This document shows, one piece after another, positions 59,789 to 64,000 of a stretch of DNA of 64,000 nt (position 1 is its first letter; each line of letters begins with the position of its first letter). This DNA comes from Acetobacteraceae bacterium. Lineage in GTDB: Bacteria; Pseudomonadota; Alphaproteobacteria; Acetobacterales; Acetobacteraceae. The translations under genes were made by a program, and so were the position numbers. A model generated the notes under the pieces. That model saw only the letters and a list, made by a program, of their open reading frames with translations. It ran no database searches and was not told the origin of the DNA. The stretch covers positions 1-64,000 of the forward strand of contig JAIXWG010000042.1 of NCBI GenBank assembly GCA_027482245.1. The letters are read 5' to 3'.

Positions 59789-60676
59789 TCAGCAGACCTC
59801 GGCGCGGAACACCCGGCTCGGCGTCACGAACTCCTCCTGCGCGGCGACGGTCAGGATCTCCCGCGACCCGGCCTCCGCCGTGCGGCGCAGCAGGCCGTAG
59901 ATGGAGGAGGCGGCGGCCGACAGCGCGACGGAGGCCTGGCCCCAGCGCAGGCGGTGGAACAGGAACAACGCCGCGATGGCGTCGCCGGCGCCATTGACGT
60001 TCACCGGCAGCAGCGGCGTGCGGACCCGCCAGAACTGCCCGCCATCGGCGGCCAGCAGGTCCATCGCGTCGGCGGGCGTATCCTCCACGCGGAGGCTGGT
60101 CACCAGCACGCAGCGCGGGCCGCGGGCCTGGAGCGCCGCCACCGCCTGCTTGGCCTGGTCGAGGGTGGTGACCGTGGTGCCGGCCATCCATTCCAGCTCG
60201 AACTGGTTGGGGGTGATGATGTCGGCCGCCGGGATGGCGCGGTCGCGCATGAATTCGGGGATGCCGGGGCGGACGAAGATGCCGCGCCCGACATCGCCGA
60301 TCACCGGGTCGCAGCAATACATGGCGGCCGGGTTCGCGGCCTTCACGCGGGCGCTCGCGTCCAGGATCGCCTCCCCGATTCCCGCGGCGCCCATGTAGCC
60401 GGACAGCACGGCGTCGCAGCGCGGCAGGGCGCCACGCTCCGCGATGCCCTCCACCAGTTCCTGGATCAGCTCCGCCCCGAAGACGCTGCCGCGCCAGGCG
60501 CCATAGCCCGTGTGGTTGGAGAACTGGACCGTGTTTACCGCCCAGACCTCCGCCCCCAGCCGCTGCAGCGGGAAGACGGCGGAGGCATTGCCGACATGGC
60601 CGTAGGAGACCCAGGACTGGATCGAGAGGATGTTGAGCGGGCGTCCCGAATCGGAGGGGGAGGTTGCCTGGTTCAT
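59789..60676 (-). CDS. pdxY: Pyridoxal kinase PdxY
   Basis: A 295-residue ribokinase-fold kinase of the pyridoxal salvage pathway, making pyridoxal 5'-phosphate from pyridoxal and [24 protein letters not shown] at the N-terminus, of which the core is [37 protein letters not shown] and [15 protein letters not shown] with the catalytic Asp are all characteristic. The [12 protein letters not shown] segment separates it from other PfkB kinases. It is a single gene between the autotransporter and rpmE, reading away from rpmE. Vitamin B6 enzymes such as the class V aminotransferase need its product. Confidence 0.93.
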   Translation of the reverse strand: MNQATSPSDSGRPLNILSIQSWVSYGHVGNASAVFPLQRLGAEVWAVNTVQFSNHTGYGAWRGSVFGAELIQELVEGIAERGALPRCDAVLSGYMGAAGIGEAILDASARVKAANPAAMYCCDPVIGDVGRGIFVRPGIPEFMRDRAIPAADIITPNQFELEWMAGTTVTTLDQAKQAVAALQARGPRCVLVTSLRVEDTPADAMDLLAADGGQFWRVRTPLLPVNVNGAGDAIAALFLFHRLRWGQASVALSAAASSIYGLLRRTAEAGSREILTVAAQEEFVTPSRVFRAEVC

Positions 60677-60847
60677 GCGCGTCGTCCTGCTTCGCCCCCG
60701 CTATGGCGCCGCACGGCGGCGCCGATCAACCCCGCGGGTGCCCGGCGGCGCATGAAGGTTGCGCGTCGGGGCGCCCTCCCCTATAGCGCGCCTTCCCTGT
60801 GCCTGCCGGTCACCGTCGGCGGGACCTTCTGTATGAGCGGCGGACCG

Positions 60848-61078
60848 ATGAAGCCCGACATCCATCCCGAGTACCACACCATCAACGTCATCATGACGGA
60901 TGGCACGACCTTCACCACCCGGTCCTGCTACGGGAAGGAAGGGGACACGATGCGCCTCGACATCGACCCGAAGTCCCACCCGGCCTGGACCGGCCAGCAG
61001 CGCGTGATGGACACGGGCGGCCAGATCGCCAAGTTCAACAAGAAGTTCGCCGGCCTCGGCGTCCGCAAGGCGGGCTGA
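60848..61078 (+). CDS. rpmE: 50S ribosomal protein bL31, zinc-free form
   Basis: A 76-residue bL31. [19 protein letters not shown] at the start and [20 protein letters not shown] near the C-terminus fit the family. The zinc-binding CxxC of the C+ form is absent: only one Cys (in RSCYGKEG) remains, as in the C- form usual for alphaproteobacteria. bL31 bridges the ribosomal subunits at the central protuberance. ATG 60848 gives the normal start. A strong terminator follows at 61137. Confidence 0.95.
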   Translation: MKPDIHPEYHTINVIMTDGTTFTTRSCYGKEGDTMRLDIDPKSHPAWTGQQRVMDTGGQIAKFNKKFAGLGVRKAG

Positions 61079-61136
61079 GGATCGCCCGGCGGGGCAACCC
61101 GCCGCGGTTTCCGGCCCCGGTTTCCGGGCAGAGACG

Positions 61137-61170
61137 AAGCGCGCCGCCGGGCCACCGGGGCGCGCTTTTT
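61137..61170 (+). terminator. Rho-independent terminator after rpmE
   Basis: AAGCGCGCC (61137-61145) pairs perfectly with GGCGCGCTT (61159-61167), followed by TTT and CGCG. It lies 58 bases after the bL31 stop and shields the hsp20 promoter region behind it. Confidence 0.8.
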
Positions 61171-61186
61171 CGCGTGCTGCCCCCCT

Positions 61187-61215
61187 CTTGAACGGCACCA
61201 CGCCGTTGCTTAACT
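61187..61215 (+). promoter_or_regulatory. Candidate heat-shock or housekeeping promoter for hsp20
   Basis: CTTGAAC at 61187-61193 resembles the -35 box of sigma-32 promoters (CTTGAA). TTGAAC is followed after 16 bases by TTAACT (61210-61215), which could be a -10 box for the main sigma factor. A -10 of sigma-32 type (CCCCAT) is not clear. It lies about 130 bases before the hsp20 start, leaving a long leader that folds into hairpins. Confidence 0.35.
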
Positions 61216-61254
61216 CCTGCGCTGCCGGCGGTGCCCGATCGGGGCCGACGGCGC

Positions 61255-61340
61255 GGACCAGGGGTCCAGGTCGCCCGATATCGGGGACCGTCGCAGCCCC
61301 TCGGATTCGCCGTGCAACGACCTTGCTCCCGCAGGAGGTC
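61255..61340 (+). ncRNA. Probable ROSE-type RNA thermometer in the hsp20 leader
   Basis: Three hairpins precede the start codon: GGACC/GGTCC (61255-61267), GGTC-CCCG/CGGG-GACC with a bulged G (61269-61289), and GACC-TTGCT-CCCGC-AGGA-GGTC (61319-61340). In the last, the UUGCU strand faces the AGGA of the ribosome site (61333-61338), the defining feature of ROSE thermometers that open on heating. The gene controlled is a small heat-shock protein, the usual ROSE target. Not folded by computer. Confidence 0.7.
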
Positions 61341-61345
61341 CGACT

Positions 61346-61819
61346 ATGAACACGCTCGATTTCGCCCCGCTCTTCCGCACCGCCATCGGCTTCGACCGCA
61401 TGGCCCGCCTGGCGGAAACCGCCCGCGCCGCGGCCGAGGGGTCCAGCTACCCCCCCTACAACATCGAGAAGACCGCCGAGGACAGCTACGTGCTGACCAT
61501 GGCCGTCGCCGGCTTCGGGCCGGACGACATCGATGTGGTGGCGCATGAGAACACGCTGACCATCGCCGGCAAGGCGCCCCAGGCGCCGCAGGACAATGGC
61601 CGCGTGCTCTATCGCGGCATCGCCGGCCGCGCCTTCGAACGCCGCTTCGTGCTGGCCGACCACATCGTGGTCGAGGGTGCGGACCTGCAGCACGGCCTGC
61701 TGCATGTGGCGCTGCGGCGCCAGGTGCCGGAAGCGCTGAAGCCGCGGAAGATCGCCATCCAGGCCGGCGCGCCGAAGGTGATCCAGAACGAGGGCGCCGC
61801 GGTCCAGCAGGCCGCGTAA
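61346..61819 (+). CDS. Small heat-shock protein Hsp20 (IbpA-like)
   Basis: A 157-residue alpha-crystallin chaperone. FAPLFRTAIGFDRMARL at the N-terminus and YPPYNIEKTAEDSYVLTMAVAGF (first part quoted) are the IbpA pattern of alphaproteobacteria. ENTLTIAGKA and LLHVALRRQVPEALKPRKI form the crystallin core, ending with the dimer-stabilising motif region. It binds unfolding proteins in the cytosol until DnaK or ClpB can refold them. GCAGGAGG precedes ATG by seven bases and lies inside the ROSE-like hairpin, so heat probably controls translation directly. It is a single gene. Confidence 0.93.
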   Translation: MNTLDFAPLFRTAIGFDRMARLAETARAAAEGSSYPPYNIEKTAEDSYVLTMAVAGFGPDDIDVVAHENTLTIAGKAPQAPQDNGRVLYRGIAGRAFERRFVLADHIVVEGADLQHGLLHVALRRQVPEALKPRKIAIQAGAPKVIQNEGAAVQQAA

Positions 61820-61889
61820 CCCGAAGCTCCCCCTCCCTGCTCCCCCCCCCGGGCTTCCGGGGGAGGGTCGGGGTGGGGGTATCCCCGCC
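61820..61889. other. G/C-run hairpin region between convergent genes
   Basis: Seventy bases between hsp20 and DUF1192. They contain a C-run and a matching G-run (CCCCCGGGCTTCCGGGGG-like, about 61846-61865) that form a stem suited to two-way termination. No T-run is present. Nothing else is seen here. Confidence 0.35.
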
Positions 61890-62084
61890 CTACCCCTGCG
61901 GCCCCAGCTTGAAGAAGGCCGCGGCGGCCGCCTTGGTGGCTTCCCGCTTGCCGATCTCGCGCTCCGCCCGCGCGATCTCCTCCCGCAGCTCGGCGATATA
62001 GGCGCGCAGCTCCTCGACACCCCAGCTGTCGATCACCGGCGGCCTGAAGCGGTTGGCCGGCCGTGGCCCTTCCTCGTCCATCAT
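61890..62084 (-). CDS. DUF1192 domain protein
   Basis: A 64-residue cytosolic protein of the DUF1192 family common in alphaproteobacteria. VIDSWGVEELRAYIAELREEI is the conserved core (partly quoted); it continues as a coiled-coil helix (REIGKREATKAAAAAFF) and ends shortly after, as is usual. The function is unknown. ATG 62084 is followed directly by a second ATG; GGGAG lies about six bases before the first. It is divergent from trcR, a neighbourhood also seen in related genomes. Confidence 0.85.
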   Translation of the reverse strand: MMDEEGPRPANRFRPPVIDSWGVEELRAYIAELREEIARAEREIGKREATKAAAAAFFKLGPQG

Positions 62085-62216
62085 TCCTGCTCCCCCTTTT
62101 CCTCGGGCTTTGACCGGGCCCGCCCCCCTCTCTATATCCGATGCCGACGAGGCGCGGGCGCCCCGGCGCGCGTTTCCGCGTGCCCAGGCGGCGGCCCGAC
62201 CACCAAAGGGTAGAAC

Positions 62217-62789
62217 ATGAAGACGCCCCTGATGCCGAAGGCCACCGCGGTGTGGCTGATCGAGAAGACGTCGCTCTCCTTCGAGCAGATCGCCGACTTC
62301 GTCGGGATGCATCCGCTCGAGGTCCAGGCCATCGCCGATGGCGAGGTGGCGCAGGGCATCGTCGGCTATGATCCCGTGGCGAATGACCAGCTGACGCGGG
62401 AGGAGATCATCCGCTGCGAGGCCTCGCCCGGCGCGCGTCTCCAGCTGACCGAACGGTCCATGCCGCTGCCGAAGCAGCGCGGCAAGGGCGCCCGCTACAT
62501 CCCCGTGGCCAAGCGGACGGAGCGTCCGGACGCCATCGCCTGGCTGCTGCGCAACTATCCCCAGCTATCGGACCCGCAGATCGTCAAGCTCCTCGCCACC
62601 ACGAAGGAGACGATCGCGAAGGTGCGGGACAAGACCCACCCCAACACGCCGAACATCAAGCCGCGGGATCCGGTGACGCTCGGCCTCTGCACCCAGACCG
62701 CGCTGAACGAGGCAGTGGGCATCGCCATGGAACGCCATGGCGGCGGCCCGATCCCGCCGCCCCTGCCGATGGACGACCAGGCGGCCTGA
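62217..62789 (+). CDS. trcR: Cell-cycle regulator TrcR (DUF1013)
   Basis: A 190-residue DUF1013 protein, conserved across alphaproteobacteria. TAVWLIEKTSLSFEQIADFVG gives a first helix-turn-helix-like region and AWLLRNYPQLSDPQIVKLLA a second; the starts are quoted. YIPVAKRTERPDAI links them. In related species DUF1013/TrcR is linked to cell-cycle transcription and RNA polymerase. It is a single gene with a hairpin at about 62799-62824 after its stop. Length and all motifs are normal. It is a good marker for the taxonomic assignment. Confidence 0.92.
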   Translation: MKTPLMPKATAVWLIEKTSLSFEQIADFVGMHPLEVQAIADGEVAQGIVGYDPVANDQLTREEIIRCEASPGARLQLTERSMPLPKQRGKGARYIPVAKRTERPDAIAWLLRNYPQLSDPQIVKLLATTKETIAKVRDKTHPNTPNIKPRDPVTLGLCTQTALNEAVGIAMERHGGGPIPPPLPMDDQAA

Positions 62790-62798
62790 TGCCTTGAG

Positions 62799-62824
62799 CC
62801 CTCTCCCCCCCGCGGGGGGAGAGG
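62799..62824 (+). terminator. Hairpin after trcR
   Basis: CCTCTCCCCCC and GGGGGGAGAGG form a long GC-rich stem with a very short CG-rich loop directly after the trcR stop. It lacks a T-run, so its terminator role is inferred from position. The motif resembles C/G-run intergenic spacers common in GC-rich genomes. Confidence 0.4.
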
Positions 62825-62866
62825 ATTGGGTGAGGGGGGCTCGACGCCGCCCCTGCCCCCTGCGCC

Positions 62867-63040
62867 TCAGTGAAGGCGCGTTCGCAGCTTCTCCATCTCT
62901 TCCTTCAAGCGAAGCTTCTCCCGCTTCAGCCGGATGAGCTCGAGGTTGTCCGGCCTCGGCCGGCAGCCCTCCTCGGCAATCCGTGCCTCCAGCGTCGCGT
63001 GCCGCTCCTCGAGGGATCGGATGCGTGCTGCTTCAGCCAT
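62867..63040 (-). CDS. YdcH family protein (DUF465), first of two
   Basis: A 57-residue coiled-coil protein. RIRSLEERHATLEARIAEE followed by LELIRLKREKLRLKEEMEKL (starts quoted) is the YdcH/DUF465 pattern of two helices with repeated Arg/Lys/Leu. Function is unknown, although such small helical proteins are widespread in alphaproteobacteria. AAGGA lies near ATG 63040. It is divergent from a second YdcH gene, with 280 non-coding bases between the two. Confidence 0.85.
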   Translation of the reverse strand: MAEAARIRSLEERHATLEARIAEEGCRPRPDNLELIRLKREKLRLKEEMEKLRTRLH

Positions 63041-63320
63041 GCGCAAGGTTCCTTGTCCGTTGCCACGCGGGGCAAAGGCAGGACGACCCGCGCCACGGCT
63101 GGCGCCACGATCCCACAGCCAAGACAGGGAAGGCGGCACCAAGGCACCGGGGGCGCGCATCCGTCCCTTCTGCGCCCGCGCCTCCCATGTTATGCCGGCC
63201 CCCGGCAGGGTCCAGCACAATGTTTGAGACCCGCCGGGTCATGCGAGACGGTTGTTAACTCCCTATCAACTGTCGATTCAGGGCCCGAGACTCGCTCTTC
63301 AACCGACACCCAGGGGGCGC
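63041..63320. other. Intergenic region between the two YdcH genes
   Basis: 280 bases that must hold both promoters. TTAACTCCCTATCAACT near 63255-63271 is the most AT-rich stretch and may include a -10 box for the plus-strand gene. No convincing coding frame, hairpin terminator or repeat is seen; short frames here lack ribosome sites. Confidence 0.4.
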
Positions 63321-63521
63321 ATGCAGGCCGACCGCGACAGCCTTCTCCGACGCCTGCATGAGCTGCGGAGCGAGCACCGGGACCTCGACACCGTCATCGC
63401 CCGGCTGAGCGAGGCCGGCACCGATGCCCTGCAGCTCCAGCGCCTGAAGAAGCGCAAGCTGAAGCTGAAGGACGAGATCGCCTGGCTCGAAGGCCGCCTC
63501 GTACCCGACATCATCGCCTGA
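63321..63521 (+). CDS. YdcH family protein (DUF465), second of two
   Basis: A 66-residue coiled-coil protein related to the divergent gene before it. [22 protein letters not shown] and [21 protein letters not shown] (partly quoted) are the family core; the [11 protein letters not shown] pattern is the most conserved. CAGGGGG lies close before ATG 63321. It ends eight bases before purE, a linkage seen in many alphaproteobacteria, so the two are probably co-transcribed. Function is unknown. Confidence 0.88.
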   Translation: MQADRDSLLRRLHELRSEHRDLDTVIARLSEAGTDALQLQRLKKRKLKLKDEIAWLEGRLVPDIIA

Positions 63522-63529
63522 GGCCGAGC

Positions 63530-64000
63530 ATGACCGAAGCCAGTGCCGCCGGGGCCCCGCCCCGCGTCGGCGTCATCATGGGCTCGACCTCCGACTGGGA
63601 GACGATGCGCCACGCGGCGGAGCTGCTGGAAGCGCTCGGCGTGGCGCATGAGACGCGCGTCGTCTCCGCCCACCGCACGCCGGACCGGATGGTGGCCTAT
63701 GCCAAGGAAGCCGCGGGGCGGGGCATCCAGGTGATCATCGCCGGCGCCGGCGGCGCGGCGCACCTGCCCGGCATGGTGGCCGCCTTCACCACCCTGCCCG
63801 TGCTCGGCGTGCCGGTCGAAAGCCATGCGCTGAAGGGCATGGACAGCCTGATGTCCATCGTCCAGATGCCGGGCGGCATCCCGGTCGGCACGCTGGCCAT
63901 CGGCAAGGCGGGCGCGCTGAATGCGGGGCTGCTGGCCGCCGCCATCCTGGCGCTGGGCGATCCGGCCCTCGGCGCCCGCCTGGCCGCCTGGCGCGCCGCC
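63530..64000 (+). CDS. purE: 5-(carboxyamino)imidazole ribonucleotide mutase, 3' end outside window
   Basis: At least 157 residues of PurE, cut by the window edge. It rearranges N5-CAIR to CAIR in purine synthesis. [15 protein letters not shown] holds the phosphate-binding GSxSD motif, [11 protein letters not shown] the catalytic His, and [16 protein letters not shown] the core loop. [23 protein letters not shown] is the class I signature (quoted only in part here). purK normally follows and is expected just beyond the window. It is eight bases after the YdcH gene. Confidence 0.95.
   Translation, partial: MTEASAAGAPPRVGVIMGSTSDWETMRHAAELLEALGVAHETRVVSAHRTPDRMVAYAKEAAGRGIQVIIAGAGGAAHLPGMVAAFTTLPVLGVPVESHALKGMDSLMSIVQMPGGIPVGTLAIGKAGALNAGLLAAAILALGDPALGARLAAWRAA

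Noticed and set aside
56611..59997. A 1128-codon open frame on the plus strand
   Set aside because: It is the antisense shadow of the autotransporter gene, whose signal peptide, repeats and terminal Phe show the real strand.
61820..61889. A further copy of the multi-hairpin element
   Set aside because: It has C- and G-runs only. It lacks the central GGTCG stem and the GGAACCCATGAG joint.
53..64000. CRISPR arrays, tRNA or rRNA genes
   Set aside because: No regularly spaced direct repeats with spacers and no tRNA or rRNA sequence signatures were found on reading both strands.

Overview
The window is a GC-rich (about 70%) alphaproteobacterial chromosome segment. It most likely comes from Acetobacteraceae (Roseomonas-like). 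This rests on the alphaproteobacterial housekeeping genes (TrcR/DUF1013, DUF1192, a zinc-free bL31, two YdcH/DUF465 genes beside purE), several orphan Bug-type tricarboxylate-transporter receptors, and the soil/plant style of catabolic genes. The genus is an inference. No rRNA, tRNA, CRISPR array or complete prophage was seen. The only insertion-sequence trace is a C-terminal transposase fragment at the left edge.

Layout. 0-5 kb: IS110-type remnant, first copy of a multi-hairpin repeat, GMC oxidoreductase, Bcr/CflA exporter, DadA-like oxidoreductase. 4.8-6.1 kb: DUF2188/Fic toxin-antitoxin-like pair and a small ORF. 6.2-13.5 kb: six-gene minus-strand run (Bug receptor, gamma-glutamyltransferase, PuuE-like deacetylase, LLM flavin monooxygenase, SGNH hydrolase, class V aminotransferase). 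13.6-15 kb: YihY/BrkB membrane protein behind a triple palindrome, then repeat copy 2. 15-19 kb: four genes joined by ATGA overlaps that match an itaconate/mesaconate route (receptor, hydratase, CoA-transferase, CoA-lyase). 19-25.3 kb: fructose PTS operon fruB-fruK-fruA with a divergent LacI-type regulator and its operator. 25.3-29.8 kb: ThDP enzyme, hydroxyacyl-CoA dehydrogenase, SDR and RibD-like reductase operon, plus a DUF6525 gene. 30-33 kb: unknown Cys/His protein, urate degradation (uraH-puuD), methyltransferase, a 161-bp inverted-repeat element. 33-42 kb: secreted unknown protein, hybrid histidine kinase, M20 amidohydrolase, HWE kinase, HAD hydrolase, SerA. 42-44.4 kb: membrane stress operon (helical protein, holin-like, DUF3618) with a possible EcfG promoter. 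44.4-51 kb: methyltransferase, TAXI-TRAP operon carrying an AapJ-like receptor, oligopeptide-type receptor, repeat copy 3. 51-56 kb: ABC exporter, solute receptor, two CBS genes, Bug receptor, DedA. 56.6-64 kb: autotransporter, PdxY, bL31, Hsp20 with a ROSE-like RNA thermometer, DUF1192, TrcR, two YdcH proteins, start of purE.

How the genes work together. Much of the window takes up and degrades organic acids, amino acids, purines and fructose, with periplasmic receptors heading most catabolic runs. Urate catabolism is split between uraH-puuD, a PuuE-like gene 20 kb away and an M20 amidohydrolase.

Most unusual signals. (1) A three-copy intergenic element of consecutive hairpins whose stems vary by compensatory changes; one copy is cut at the IS110 remnant. 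(2) A Fic protein lacking the last Arg of its motif, next to a DUF2188 partner. (3) A probable ROSE thermometer before hsp20. (4) A three-palindrome operator array before yihY. (5) An ABC-type amino-acid receptor translationally coupled to a TRAP permease.
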